A stretch of DNA of 64,000 bases from Orthonyx spaldingii (GCA_013397795.1 VZTJ01001197.1:82597-146596); one strand, 5' to 3'. Positions 22,476 to 34,711 are shown, counted from the stretch's first letter. The notes: generated by a model not told the origin, from the sequence alone. Numbers and translations: made by a program.

Positions 22476-24297
22476 GAAGGAGCTGCCTGGCAGCACCATG
22501 GGGACAGCAGGGACAGTGACTCCACACCCAAGGAGATGGCCCAGCATGGGGAAGAGGAAAATCTCCTCCCAGTTCTGGTTGAATGCTCTACAAAACAGCA
22601 GTTAAATGAAATATTTGTCCCTTCTACTGTTCAAGGTTCACTCTGCTGCAGCCAGAGGTGTCAGAGCTGAGGGTGAGCTTGGCAAAGTCTGTGCCCAGGA
22701 CCCCTCAGAGTCTGTGCCCAGGACCACCCAACCTCTCAGTGCAGCCCCAGGCTGAGCCCAGGGCAGAAACTCTGCAGGTGCCAGGCTGGATGAGCTGCGT
22801 GAGGGGCTGCACGAGGGGAGAGCAGCCGGGGCAGGCAGGGCAGGGCTCATCCCACGCCGTTCCCCTCCCGGGAGCAGCAGCTCGGGGCCGTGCAGAGCCC
22901 TGGGAGGACGCTCAGAGAGGAGAACCAGGCTTTGTTCTGCAGGTTTTGGCTCCTGGAGGAAGATCAGAAAGGACTTGGGCGTCTGAGTCCTGCTCCTCGG
23001 GTCACAGAGAGCATTGATTGAGGATTTTAATCCCAAATCCACACAAACCCTGGCGCTGTGGCCCTGCTGTTGGGTGAGTCAAGCCAACAGAAAAAGTCTG
23101 TTCTTCAGCTTGAATCACCTCCAGTCTGCCCTGGGTTTGCTCTGGAGCTCGAAATTCTTTAATTTTCATTGGTTTGGGTTTTTTCTTCTTATTTCTGAGG
23201 TAACAGATGGAGTTGACTGACCCCAAAATCTAACCCTGTGCTGCTTCAGACTCAGGAGACTTCAGCTGCTCCTTTGGGGCTGTCAGTGCAGGAGCCCCAG
23301 GGGCTGGGGTGCATTCCCAGGAGAACAGCATGGAATTTCCCTTCTCCAGGTCAGCTGTGAAACCACAATTCCCATAAATTCACTCAGGAAGCATTTCCCA
23401 ACAGCAGAGGCACAGACTCCACCGCAGAAAATTCATTTTGCAGCCACAACCATCCCACTTCCAGCTACTTCCAGAACAGCATTTCCTTTTCCCAACACGT
23501 TACTCACCATTGCCTTTTCCCAAGAGAATTTGCTTTTTTGGGTTCTAAACCTGAGTCCTGGAGCATCCTAAGCAAAGGGGATTCGATGTTGCATCTGAAA
23601 ACATCTTCGCAGTGGTTTGGTGCCTGGAAAGAACCCGAGGAGTTTTCTCCACAAAGGGAAGACCACATGAAAGTCTTTGGAACAGCACAAGGAAGTGGAC
23701 TCCAAATACAAAACCTACAAGGTACTAAGGCAGTTTTGAGTTTCAGCAAAATGGAGTTTCTTGGTGTAGGTACTTCAGGGAGCCGTGGCCCTAAATCCAA
23801 GGGTGCTGCAGCCTCCTGAGAGCCTGGGTCACAGAATCATTGGAGAGGAGCAGATTCTGGTGCTTTTATCACGTTGAAACTGCCACTTTGTCATTCCAAC
23901 AATCCCTAAAGGATTCTGCATTATCAGGGCAGTGATTGCTCACAATGGAGAGGTTAAAACCTGCCTTACACGAACAGCTCATTCTGCAAGGAAACCTCTT
24001 CTGATTTCACAAATAAATCAGGAGTAGAGGAGTGAAAAAAAGATTTGCATCCCTGAGGCTCTGCTCAGCCCCCTGACCCTTGGATTCTCCATGAACCTGG
24101 AAGTGCAACACCACAGACCCCTGCAAACTTCTCTCAGCTCTGTCTTTAGGGGCAGGTGCCAGGTCCATCACCTCTGCTCCTCCTCTGCCTTAGGGTTCTT
24201 TCCAGAGGGTGCCCAGGTGGGCACAAAGTGACCCCTGGCCTGTCCCAGTCAGGGAGTGGCAGCAGCACCAAGGCAGTGCCCGTCCCCTGTGCACCTC
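22476..24297. other. Unassigned sequence, about 1.8 kb
   Basis: No gene or recognised repeat. A short piece at 23828-23850 (CACAGAATCATTGG) might be a CR1 tail remnant, but it is too short to call. Confidence 0.4.
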
Positions 24298-24770
24298 CAG
24301 TCCTGGGGTTCATTTTGGGCATCTTGTGACAGGAAAGGGGTTGGAGCCAGGGCAGGGAACGGAGCTGGGATGGGTCTGGAGCCCCAGGAGTGGATGAGGG
24401 AGCTGGGAAAGGGGCTCAGACTGGAGAAAAGGAGGCTCAGGGGGCCCTTGTGGCTCTGCACAACTCCCTGACAGGAGGGGGCAGCCGGGGGGGTCGGGCT
24501 CTGCTCCCAGGGCACAGGGACAGGAGGAGAGGGAACGGCCTCAGGCTGGGCCAGGGCAGGTTTGAACTGCACATTAGGGAAAATTTTTTTTCACAGAAAG
24601 GGCTGCAAAACTTTAAAAGGGGCTGGAATCTCTGTCCCTGGAGGTGTTCAAAAAACGTGGATGTGGCACTTGAGGACATGGTTTGTGGTGATTGTGCTGG
24701 TGGTGCTGGTTGATGGTTGGAATTGATCTTGAAGGTCCTTTCCAACCTTAACGATTCTGTGGTTTGATTA
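24298..24770 (+). mobile_element. CR1 LINE, 3' about 470 bp, plus orientation
   Basis: It contains 'ggttcattttgggcatcttg', the GAGGCTCAGGGGGCCCTTGT block, 'gtggatgtggcacttgagg', and the end motif 'ttgatcttgaaggtcctttc' with ACGATTCTGTGG. It is closely similar to 6095 and 11405. Confidence 0.92.
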
Positions 24771-24929
24771 CTGCAGATCCTCCTGATGGACAGAGAAGGG
24801 TTAAACAGATTTAAGAGCTTTAAGTGGAAAACTCTGAGACTGAGCTGTGGCAGAAACAGTTGCAGCCGTGGTGCTGTCAAGGAGCTTTTATTATTCAGAG
24901 GAGGGGAAATGAGAACAACGCAAAGCGAA

Positions 24930-25260
24930 TTTGTGAGCTGCGCTGGGGCAGCGGCTCTCGGCCTCAGCAGCTCCCGCGGCCCTGGCGCAGCCTCGGCCTC
25001 CCAGCATGGACAAGCAGCTAATGAAGCAGCCAGGGGTTCAAGGCAGAGGCCGAACCCGAGCCCTCCTGCTCATTTCCCTTTCCCCTCTCCACGAGCGGAA
25101 TTCGGAACCGGCGGTGATTAACCCCGGGTTAAGGCACAACAGGAGCGAGAAAAACAAGGGCAGCGCTGGCGCTCGTGCCCCGCTGGCTCCGGGTGCTGCT
25201 GCTGCTGCATCTCCTGCTCTCCCTGGAGCTCAGCTCGGGGCCAGGACGCTGCAGGAGCAC
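24930..25260. promoter_or_regulatory. CpG-richer patch
   Basis: CpG dinucleotides are clearly denser here than in the flanks, for example GCTCCCGCGGCCCTGGCGCA near 24970 and CGCTGGCGCTCGTGCCCCGC near 25163. It could be a small CpG island or enhancer, but no exon or transcription start can be fixed. Confidence 0.25.
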
Positions 25261-25481
25261 GGGGAGTTGGGTTTGCTGGGGAAGGAGCCTGCAGGGACCT
25301 GCAGGGAATCACAGCAGTCAGAGCTGGCGCCTCGTGAGCTCAGCCCTGGAGCGCGAGCAGGGCTTTTCTGGGCTTGGGAAGGCTTCGCTTTTCCTGGAAT
25401 ACACAAGGGGTGAGGAGGAGGAGGTGCAGACACAGACAGGCAGGGGACAGGTTCCTCTGGGGTGCCTTGCATGGTCCCTTT

Positions 25482-25880
25482 GAATTCTGAAATCCCCAAA
25501 TTTGGGTTAGAAGGGACCTTAAATCCCATCCAGTGCCACCCCTGCCATGGCAGGGACACCTCCCACTGTCCCAGGCTGCTCCAGCCCCAATGTCCAGCCT
25601 GGCCTGGGACACTGCCAGGGATCCAGGGGCAGCCACAGCTTCTCTGGGAATTCCGTCCCAGCCCCTCCCCACCCTCCCAGGGAACAATCCCTTCCCAGTC
25701 TCCCACCCAGCCCTGCCCTCTGGCAGTGGGAAGCCATTCCCTGGCTCCTGTCCCTCCAGCCCTTGTCCCCAGTCCCTCTCCAGCTCTCCTGGAGCCCCTT
25801 CAGGCCCTGGGAGGGGCTCTGAGCTCTCCCTGGAGCCTTCTCTGCTCCAGGTGAGCACCCCCAGCTCTCCCAGCACTTTT
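25482..25880 (-). mobile_element. CR1 LINE, 3' about 400 bp, minus orientation
   Basis: It begins with 'atttgggttagaagggacct', contains the CCATGGCAGGGACACCTCCC block, 'cttctctgggaattccgtcc' and AGCCATTCCCTGGCTCCTGT, and ends with 'ctccaggtgagcacccccag'. It is the inverted counterpart of the copy at 32420-32805, and most of its length can be paired with that copy by eye. Confidence 0.92.
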
Positions 25881-27479
25881 CATTCCTGTGCATTTGGAGC
25901 AGGAAATACTTGAGATCCCCCCCAGAATTCCCACTTGAGGTCCAAACTGACCCCAATTCCAGACCCTGTAAGAAACATCCCAACCTCAGCCCAGCTGCCT
26001 CAGTCTCCTCCTGGCTGGGTGTCCTTGCACACCAAAACCTGACCAGAAAATGAAAGGATTTAGCCCTCAGTGGTTCCAGGGTTCAGTTCAGGATCTTCAC
26101 ATGTCCTCAGTAAAGGGAGGGAACATGCAAATCTGCACATGACAAGAATTTGAGAGGGGACTGAAAACACCTTGGAAGATTTAAGCAAATTCAAAATACT
26201 CAAGAAATTTTTGGGGGGGAAAACCCCGCCAACCAAGGACAACAACAAAAACCAGCCCAAAAGCTGTTCTACAGGGGAAGTGCCTTCAGACATCTCTCCT
26301 GGAGGACATGAACTGAATCTGGAGATGTTTTTATCTCCCAAGTGACTGGAGGCACCCAAAGAGTGGCTCCACTGCATCTCACTAATGGAGGTCAGATGGG
26401 AATTCCACTCACACTCTGGAACAAACAGCTCCAGGAATACTGGGAGGCCCTGGAGGCTGCAGCAGATCTCCAGGTCACTGTTTGGTGCCAGTGTGGGAAA
26501 GGCAAATGTCCTGTTTGGGTTGTGATAAATGGAAGAGGAGCTGCAAGGACCTGCAGGATGTTGGGTGGTAAAGGCCAGGACACTCCAGGAGAGCTCTGGA
26601 TCACTTGGAGATCATCCACACGGAGCAACACATCTGGAAGGTGTGCACTGAGTGCAGAGGCTCTGTGATTTGGGCTGGTAATGAAAGGGAGAATTTCCAT
26701 GGGTGAAAAAAGTGCTGTATGTGGAAATTTTCCATGGAGGGTTGTAAAAACTTCTTTATTGGGGGTGTTTAAGAAGGACAGCGACACAATTAAAGTTGCT
26801 CTGCCTTGGGCAGGGAGTGCGAGCTCCATTTCTTTATGAATCCGTGGGTTTATGGTTTCTTTTCCTGACAAAGGATATTCTTCCCGTAAGGAGGTGAAGG
26901 AGGGAGGCAGCACAGGCAAAGCATCCATTTCCCAGAGGAATCGTCCTCCAGGGAGCCAAGAGACGAGAAGGGAGGATGAGAAATTTTCACAAAAGGTGAG
27001 ACAGAGGCAGGGGAAGGGAAATAAGGGTTTCACCCCCAGTCAGCTGCACAGGCTGAGAGAGAGGAGGTGCCTGAGAGCAGCCCCTGTGCAGGGGAGGAAA
27101 GGCCGACGTGAGATCAGCCTGTGAATACTCCCAGTCTCTTCTCATTGTGCTCATCTCGTTCTCTGTTTATAAACATTTTGCGAGGAGCAGTGGCTGCTTA
27201 TAAAAGAAGTGTGAAAATGAGCAAAGCAAGTTGCTGCAGAGGGCTGAGGGGCCAGGGTCAGGTGAGGCTGACAAAAGCACTGCCCAGAAACCCTTACAGC
27301 TCCTCAGGAGCCTCGAAGCCATTGCAGAAACAGCAGAAAAGACAAAAAGGATTTTTTTTTTTTTCAGAGGAGAGAAATCTCCAAAGCCAAAAGCTCTTTG
27401 TGACAAAGGTGGACTTTTGCCACCTGGTTGAATCCCGAAGAGGGAAATGGTTGTATCATCTTCAAACCTTTGTGCGGTG
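25881..27479. other. Unassigned sequence with one open segment
   Basis: No gene was recognised. An open frame at 26312-26668 (plus) contains a Trp/Gln-rich piece, LTLWNKQLQEYWEALE, whose spacing made me consider a decayed retroviral ribonuclease H. No catalytic motif supports this. Confidence 0.3.
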
Positions 27480-27770
27480 CGTGCCCCGCGGCAGCTCAGC
27501 AAGGCAATTAATTTCGGGAGGAATTACCCAACCCTTAATTTTTCTGAGCAATTATCAGCTCAGGTACCAGCCAGGAGCCGGCGCGCTGCCTCTCCGACGA
27601 TGGCTGCCTGCAAGTAGCTGCAGAATCCCTGCCACGCTGCTCTTGGCCGCGGAGCCTCCTGCGGGATCTGTCTCCAGATGCCCCCACGGGCGGAGCGTGC
27701 CCAGATAGCGATCGCAGCCTCTCCCCGGGATGCAGCCCGGGCCTCGCTCTGCTCTCCCTGTCCTTTGGAG
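27480..27770. promoter_or_regulatory. CpG-rich patch before the hexamer array
   Basis: CpG density is among the highest of the window (GGAGCCGGCGCGCTGCCTCT near 27575, GGGCGGAGCGTGCCCAGATA near 27690, and TAGCGATCGC near 27709). This is compatible with a small CpG island or a first exon of an unknown transcript. No start codon, splice donor or TATA element gives support. Confidence 0.3.
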
Positions 27771-27810
27771 AAGTAGCGCAAAGGGCTTGGGCTGCTGGAG
27801 GAGTTCAGCC

Positions 27811-28003
27811 TTCCTCCTCCTCCTCCTCCTCCTNNNNNNNNNNNNNNNNNNNNNNNNNNNNNNNNNNNNNNNNNTTCTCCTTCTCCTTCTCCTTCTCCTT
27901 CTCCTTCTCCTTCTCCTTCTCCTTCTCCTTCTCCTTCTCCTTCTCCTTCTCCTTCTCCTTCTCCTTCTCCTCCTCCTCCTCCTCCTCCTTCTTCTCTTTC
28001 TCC
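27811..28003. repeat. Polypyrimidine TTCTCC hexamer array with a 41-base gap
   Basis: TCC triplets (27811-27833) are followed by unknown bases at 27834-27874, then (TTCTCC)n to about 27965 and TCC triplets to about 28003. The array is pure polypyrimidine on the plus strand. The gap shows that its true length is unknown. Poly-Leu and poly-Arg frames across it are artefacts. Confidence 0.97.
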
Positions 28004-28069
28004 TGTTGCAGGTGGCAGAGAGGATTTTTGAGTTCTGCACTCTGGGTGGTTTCTCTGTGAGGATCTCAG

Positions 28070-28320
28070 TGGGGGCTGCAGCTCCTCCTGAGGGCAGCTC
28101 CGATCTCTGCTCCCTGGGACAGGGACAGCAGCCAGGAACGGCTGGAGCTGGGCCAGGGCAGGGCCAGGCTGGAGATCAGGGAAAAGTTCTTCCCCCAGAG
28201 GGTGCTGGGCACTGCCCAGGCTCCCCAGGGAATGGGCACGGCCCCGAGGCTGCCAGAGCTCCAGGAGCGTTTGGGCAGCGCTCCAGGGATGCTCAGGGTG
28301 GGATTTGGGGTGTCTGTGCT
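28070..28320 (+). mobile_element. CR1 LINE fragment, plus orientation, lacking its 3' end
   Basis: It contains CTCCGATCTCTGCTCCCTGG, CAGCCAGGAACGGCTGGAGC, a 'ttcttcccccagagggtgct' block and GGGCAGCGCTCCAGGGATGC. It is almost identical to the copy at 58035-58250. It stops about 70 bp before the usual CR1 terminus, so it is truncated at the 3' side as well. Confidence 0.9.
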
Positions 28321-29678
28321 GTTCCTCTGTGCCTCAGTTTCCCCACCTGTGGATGCACAGATGTATTGATCTTCACACCACTGTTCTCTCCTCCCACTCA
28401 GGTGTTTCCTGGCCCTCATTGTCAGAGTTCAATCCCTGCCCAGAGCCCGTCTGGTGCTTTTTCAGTTGAGTTCTTGAAGGTGGCTGGTGACATCTCCGGC
28501 CTTCCCAGACACACCCTGTGCTTTGACCCCCCCAGTGAGTGAATTATTGCCCCAGCGCCTCACTCCTGCTCCACACAGCACGGGGCACTCAGGATCCAGC
28601 AGGGGTGTCCTCTCTCCTTGCTGAGCTCCAGCTCCTCTGCAGGACCCTTCTAAAGTTCCCACATTATTCCCCCTGTGCCCCAGTCCTTCCCATCCCTCTC
28701 CCTGGATGCCAAAAGGGGACCTGGAGCCTGGACCCCTCCTGCCCTTGAGGGATTTTTCCCTGCCCAACCAAGACCCTGTCCCAGCATTTGCCAGGTCCCA
28801 CCTAGAATTCCCTGGGATGTGTTTGCTGCTGGCACATCTCAGCTGGTTTTATTTTAATGCAGTAACTCCAGGGGGTGAGGGGACCCTTGGTTCTCCAGGG
28901 CAGGGCCGTGTTCCTGGCTGGATTTTCAGGTGCTGTGTCTGTGACAATGCTCCACGGAGGAGCTGCTGTGATAGGGAGCAGTGTTGGAGACCAGAGGGAG
29001 GTGACAAAGCATTTCCCTGTAGTGTCAGGCACTCCCTGCCATCACCTGCCTGAGCTGCTGGAGCTGGGGTTGGGCCTTTCCCTGAGGAGATTGCTCAGGG
29101 TGAATCCCTGAGGGTATTCCTGAGGCTGCAGTGTGGGAAATGGGACCACGGGCAGGGAGAGGGAGCTGCAAAGCCAGGCTGTGACCAGGCTGTGACCTCC
29201 TTCCAGCAGCTCTGCTCCCCTGCCACACAGGCTGGGGCCAAGAAACATCCTGGAGCATCACAGAGTTTGTGAAATGCTGGCACCCAGTTCACAACGATGG
29301 GTGAAAGCAGCTGGGGGATGCCCCAGGTGACTCCTGCCCTGAGCAGAGACATGGGGCAGGCAGCATGTGGGGACAGTGGCCACAAGAACATCTCTGGACT
29401 GAGTGGCTCAGTGGTGGGAAAGCAATTTTTTTTTTTTTTTTTTCCTTTTTGGTGGATGCAGCTGAACTGCAGTGAAGAGAACTCAGAACTGCAGCTTGGT
29501 CACTCCAGGGAAAACTCTGGACACAACAGGAGGTTGTGGCATTGGCCTGAGCCCTTTGTTTCACTCACAAAGCTGATGATCCACCCTCCAGATGCCCAGG
29601 AAAATACGGGTCTGGCTGCCAGGAGAGCAGAAAATGAGCTGCAATTCTCACTTCTGGCAGCTCCTCTCTGAGCAGGCA
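28321..29678. other. Unassigned sequence
   Basis: No gene was recognised. A T-run of about 18 lies at 29426-29443. Confidence 0.4.
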
Positions 29679-29911
29679 GGGGTGGCAGTCCCTGCAGGGA
29701 TGGCAGGGGTGGCAGGGGTGCACGGAGGCAGTCCCCACAGGGGTGGCAGGGGTGGCAGTCTCTGCAGTGGTGGCAGTCCCCAAAGGGGTGGCAGTCCCCA
29801 CAGAGGTGGCAGGGGTGGCAGTCCCTCCAGAAGTGGCAGTCCCCGCAGGGGTGGCAGTCCCTGCAAGGGTGGCAGTCCCCACAGGGGTGGCAGTCCCCGC
29901 AGGGGTGGCAG
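29679..29911. repeat. 18-bp minisatellite, about 13 units
   Basis: The unit GGGGTGGCAGTCCCCACA recurs with variants and some half units. With a period of 18 it reads as a Gly-Val-Ala-Val-Pro type hexapeptide on the plus strand and as a Leu-Pro-rich one on the minus strand. I regard this as non-coding. Confidence 0.93.
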
Positions 29912-32419
29912 ACGTTGGTGATGGGCAGAGAGAACAGGAACAGGATCCCGATGAAAATCCCTCGGGAGCACAGCGCGGTTCAGTGTGTGTTGCGCGCCGG
30001 CTTTGGGGCTGCAGCTGATCCTGTGTGCCCGTTCCTGGGCTGGCACGAGCCTGGCTGAGGCTGCTCCTGGCCAGGACCTGGCTCCTGATCCATTTTCAGC
30101 TCTGCATGGCCTGGCTGTGGGTGCCAGAACTCCTGCCCGGAGCTCAGTGTTCCCTGAACCCACGCTGTTACAACGCTGGATATTTTCACACGTGCATGCC
30201 AAGCATGCCCAGGTGTTTTTGGGAGTCTGAGGGCAGGTTCAGCCCCTCCTGGAGATCCCTCAGTGCTGTCACCAGCTGGCACTTTCCTGCTGACTGCAGC
30301 AAAAGCACCACGGGCCGGGTCTGCTTTGCTTGGCTCTCGCTCGGGGATGATGGAGGAGCTTGAACCGAAGCCCACTGAGGAAGAGGTTGGCATTCCTTGA
30401 ATTCCCAGGTGTTCCAGAGTCCTCCACGAGCTCCACACACCCTGTGCTTGGGAGATAAACCCTCTGAATGTCCCCGTGCTACAGGATGGAGCTTCACTCC
30501 TGCTCTGTGGTGGAGCATCCCTCAAAAATGTGGATCCAAACACCGGGGCTGGCTCCGTCCCACAGGCCTGGGAGGTGGCTGTGTTTGACCCAGGTCACCC
30601 CCGGGGACACGTGCAGGCTCAGGTGACACCAGGGACGTGCAGAGGACACACAGGGGGTCCATGGAGAGCAGTCTTTGTGTTTGAGTTTGCTGTAGGGCAG
30701 CGTCCTCAGTCTCCTCAATCCCTGTGCTTGATGCCCCCGCACAGAGCAACCCCTCTGAGTCCAGGCCCAGATTTCCAGGGGAATTTGGATTGTCTTTCCA
30801 GGTGGAGAAAGGAAAGAAGCCTGTTCTAAGCCCACGGATTGACTCAGGAATAACAAGAATTGTGCTGATGGCTCCACCAAGAACAAGGGTGACACCGGAG
30901 CTCCCATCAAAACCCAGTGTAAACCCCCTGATTTCTGGGAAGCCCAGTCCTTTCCATCTTTTCCTTTCATTTAACTGAGATTGTGAGAAAGAAATCTGAC
31001 ATTTTCACAATAAAAAAATTGTTCCCTCCTTTAAAAACATTGATTTGGTCCTGGTTTCTTTCCTAACATATTTTGGTGTCCTCCTTGTTCTTCCCTCCTC
31101 GCAGGCCGAGCCTGCTGAGCTGGCAGAGCGCTCCAGAAATGCTCCCCCACAGAGAAGAAAAGTCTCTTAATCCCATCTTTTCTTCTGATTTCTTTAAAAA
31201 CCGCAGCTCTCAGTTTACCTGGAGCTCCAGTGGGTCAGGTTAAGGCCCCTCAGCACCAGTTCCCCAGGCTGCCAAACCAGCTGGGCACTGGGACAGGGAC
31301 TGGGCAGCTCCTGCAATTCTGACCCTCCCTGTGGTGCCTTATTTGGTGTCAGAGATGAACCCCTGGCCCCCTCTGAGCCCCCCTGACCTCTCCACACCCA
31401 CCCAGGGCTTGTGAAGAGCCCAAAGGCAGCAAAGGGAGGTGTTTGGTACCTGCTGGGGGAGGTGCCTGTGCCGAGGAGCAGGACCAAGGGCTGGCTCAGC
31501 TCCTGGGAAGTTCTCCTCAGAGAATTTTCTCTCTGGAGCACCCTTGACACCCATTTGAGGCGTTGGATTCTGCCCAGAGATCCACAGATTGTGAAGGAGG
31601 TGGGGATGTGACACCTTATCTGCCTTCCCCAGCGAGAAAGGCCTCCTGATTTTATTTTGGGGAATTAATTCCTGAGCGAGGCAGAGACCGTGTTGGTAAA
31701 AAAATTTCATCTTGATTTTAAAAAAAGCTGGGCTTGGAGAAGCCAGAAACCCACACCTTGTGCAAGGCAGCCCAAGGAGCAGATTCGCTCCTGGGGCCCA
31801 GCCCGTCCCTTCCTGCTCACGGGAGGGTCTCAGCCCCCCCTTCCCCTCCTCCCTCCCTGCAGCTGAAGGCCTCTGGAGCTTCTGCTGTGCCCATCCCGGG
31901 AGCTCACAGCTCCGCCAAGCCCCTCCTGTGTCCCTGGGCTCCAGGTGGGAGCGTTTCCCTGGGCTGCTCCAGGACCCTCCAGCAGCAGCAGCAGCAGCAG
32001 ATCTCAGCCACAAGCGGAGCTTGGCTCCTGGAAACCCTCTGTCTCTGCTTTGTCCTGAGTCTGCAGCACCTCAGGGCTCAGGCTGGTCAGGATTGCTCCA
32101 TCTGAGCTTTTCCTGATCCTTTGGGACCTTGATTTCCCCAGGGTTTGCTGTGATGTCAGTTTAGGCAATTGGTAGATGTCTGTGACTGGGGTTTTTTATT
32201 TCTGTCGTCTTTGTGGGTCACAGCCAGAGGTTTTTAAAGACTGCATCAGCCAGTGCTTCTCCCAGACACAGTGAGAAGTTTGTGGCTCTCAGAAAAAGCA
32301 TTAAAGTCAGGAAATACAGGCCAGGAGCAGCGGCTGAGGGGCAGAGAGAGGCCCAGCATGCAGAGCAGAGGTGAGGTCATAAAGCATCAGCAGCAGAGGG
32401 TTCAGGGACCTCTGCCAGA
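29912..32419. other. Unassigned sequence, 2.5 kb
   Basis: No gene or interspersed repeat was recognised. It contains a CAG run of seven units (31980-32000) and an AT-richer part near 30990-31080. Confidence 0.4.
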
Positions 32420-32805
32420 GCTGGGGGTGCTCACCTGGAGCAGAGAAGGCTCCAGGGAGAGCTCAGAGCCCCTCCCAGGGCCTGAAGGGGCTCCAGGAGA
32501 GCTGGAGAGGGACTGGGGACAAGGGCTGGAGGGACAGGAGCCAGGGAATGGCTTCCCAGTGCCAGAGGGCAGGGCTGGGTGGGAGACTGGGAAGGGATTG
32601 TTCCCTGGGAGGGTGGGGAGGGGCTGGGATGGAATTCCCAGAGAAGCTGTGGCTGCCCCTGGATCCCTGGCAGTGTCCCAGGCCAGGCTGGACATTGGGG
32701 CTGGAGCAGCCTGGGACAGTGGGAGGTGTCCCTGCCGTGGCAGGAGGGGCACTGGATGGGATTTAAGGTCCCTTCAATCCCAAACCATTCGGGAATTCTG
32801 TGCCC
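32420..32805 (+). mobile_element. CR1 LINE, 3' about 385 bp, plus orientation
   Basis: It contains 'gctgggggtgctcacctgga', AGGAGCCAGGGAATGGCTTC, TGGAATTCCCAGAGAAGCTG and an end at 'caatcccaaaccattcggga'. It is the same subfamily as the inverted copy at 25482-25880. Confidence 0.92.
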
Positions 32806-32924
32806 TCCGTGCTGAACATGGAAGCAGCCCCACTGCCAACCCACAGGGAAGGAGGATGTGGGTGAAGAGATGCCCAGGGGCACTCAGAGAGCTCTGGAGG
32901 CCCCAGTCCCATCACTGGAAGGGT

Positions 32925-33090
32925 GCTCAGGCCTTGGAACTGCCCAGGGAGGTTTGGAGTCCCCATCCCTGGAGGTGCCCAGGGAAGGCCTGGACGTGGC
33001 ACTCAGGGCTCGGGGCTGGGAACAAGGTGGGCATTGGGCACAGCCTGGACTTGGTGGTCCCAGACAGCTAAAAATTAGTGATTCTGGGAT
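32925..33090 (+). mobile_element. CR1 LINE fragment, plus orientation
   Basis: It contains 'gctcaggccttggaactgcc', GAGGTTTGGAGTCCCCATCC, 'gcctggacgtggcactcag' and a GATTCTGGGAT end. It begins about 120 bp after the previous CR1 ends and belongs to a different subfamily, so it is a separate insertion. Confidence 0.85.
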
Positions 33091-34711
33091 CACTGCTCTG
33101 CACTGGCAGCGCCTGAATCCCATTCCTTCTCCTCTTCCCACTGGCAATGCCGGCACAGGGAGCAGCTGAGGCTGATTTAATGGGACTGGACTGGAGCAGG
33201 CCTGAAGCATTCCAAATCCATTTGCAGCAGCTTGAAAAGGCACTGACAGCGCTTCTGTCCCCAATTTTCCTCCATCAAGCAGGAAAATTGCTTCCCTGCT
33301 GAACATCAGGGACAAAGCACCGATGGCCTCTTGTTCCTGCAGCGCTGAATTATGGCAGTGACAGGAATGTGAAATTATTCTGGGCCAAGGCTCTGCCCAC
33401 GGGGCCAAGCAAAATTAACACCGGTTTATGGCATGGTTTGGAATCACTTCTTGAGCACCAAAGCAAAATAGGACTCTTTAGTAGAGGGGATTTTTTTTTT
33501 TTTTTTAAAAAAGGGAACAAATTGGGCTTGATGTATGGCAACGCTTCTGGGAAAGTTGTTTTCCCCACTTTTGCCAGGTTAAAAAGCTGTGTGTGGAAGG
33601 GTTTGAAAATGAAATTTCCATCCTGAAAAAGCGAAACAGACAGGGTTGGGGAAGGAGGTGATGGGGAACAGGGATTATTTGCCCTATTTCTGCATCAGCG
33701 CTGCCAAATTCCTGGGCTGTTATGTAATTAGCACATTCTCCCGGTGCTCCAATCATGACAGCACGTGCCTTCCTGCCATTCCCCAGGCACTGGTGCAGCC
33801 TTTCATCCATTCAGAACAGGTTTAAAATCTGTAACTTAAAAAGTTTTGTTGAGAAATAGGGCGGGAGGGCAGAAAGGGGGAAGAAATTTTGTGATTTCTG
33901 TTGTTGTTATTCCGTTTCCAGGTGAGGTTTCTCCCTCTCAAGCCCCATTCCCAGGTGAGGTTTCTCCCTCTCCCGCTCTTTTCTGACTTGCTGGATGCTC
34001 CAGCTCAACGCTCTGTGGCTTTGCTGGCCGAACCTGTGGTTTGTGCTGTGCCAGTGTCCAGCAGGATCCATGTTTTGGGGCATTTTTTGGACGCAAAGAG
34101 TGCTCCCAAGATTCCAAAGATTCCACCCCTGCCTCAGGACCCCGCAGGTATTCTTACAGATATTACACTTTATTTCTTGCCTGAGTCACCCACCCAGAAA
34201 GAGAGAGATATGCAAACAGCTTCCTGCCAGCCCTTCCCATTTTTCCTGGTAGCAGCAGGTCCCTGGTGCAGGAGGCTCCAGGTGACAATTCCTGAGGATA
34301 ACAGAGATAAACATCACCCAGGGGTAGGAACCAGCCCAGCCCATCACTCAGCAGCCAGACCTCGGCACCTCTCAGGGCACATTTTGAAATCCTCTTTTCC
34401 AAGGTTACTTTCACGCTGTTTAATGAGCTCTTATCTCCAGAACTGTAATAAGGTTTCAGGGCTTAATCCAGCGAGATTACTTTGGGGAGGGGCAGTTCTT
34501 GATCTTTTTAGTGCCTCGGGGACAGAACATCCAGGGCCAAGCCCAGAGACACAACTGGACGACACCAGAAGCCAGAGTTGAAGTGCACTTGGTCAGTGTT
34601 TTTCATGAGTCACCAGAGGGAAAAGCCATTTCCCCAAACAGTGGTTTAAAATGTACATATAAACATCACAATTCTACTTCACAAAACTGAGTTTTCATGG
34701 AAAATTTGGGG
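33091..34711. other. Unassigned sequence, 1.6 kb
   Basis: No gene was recognised. There is a T-run at 33491-33506, and a 22-bp sequence (CCAGGTGAGGTTTCTCCCTC plus TC) occurs twice, at 33919 and 33951. Confidence 0.4.

Noticed and set aside
27555..28542. Poly-Arg and poly-Leu proteins across the gap
   Set aside because: They are translations of the TTCTCC array and unknown bases, not proteins.
31980..32000. CAG run as a coding polyglutamine tract
   Set aside because: Only seven units, no exon signals around it.
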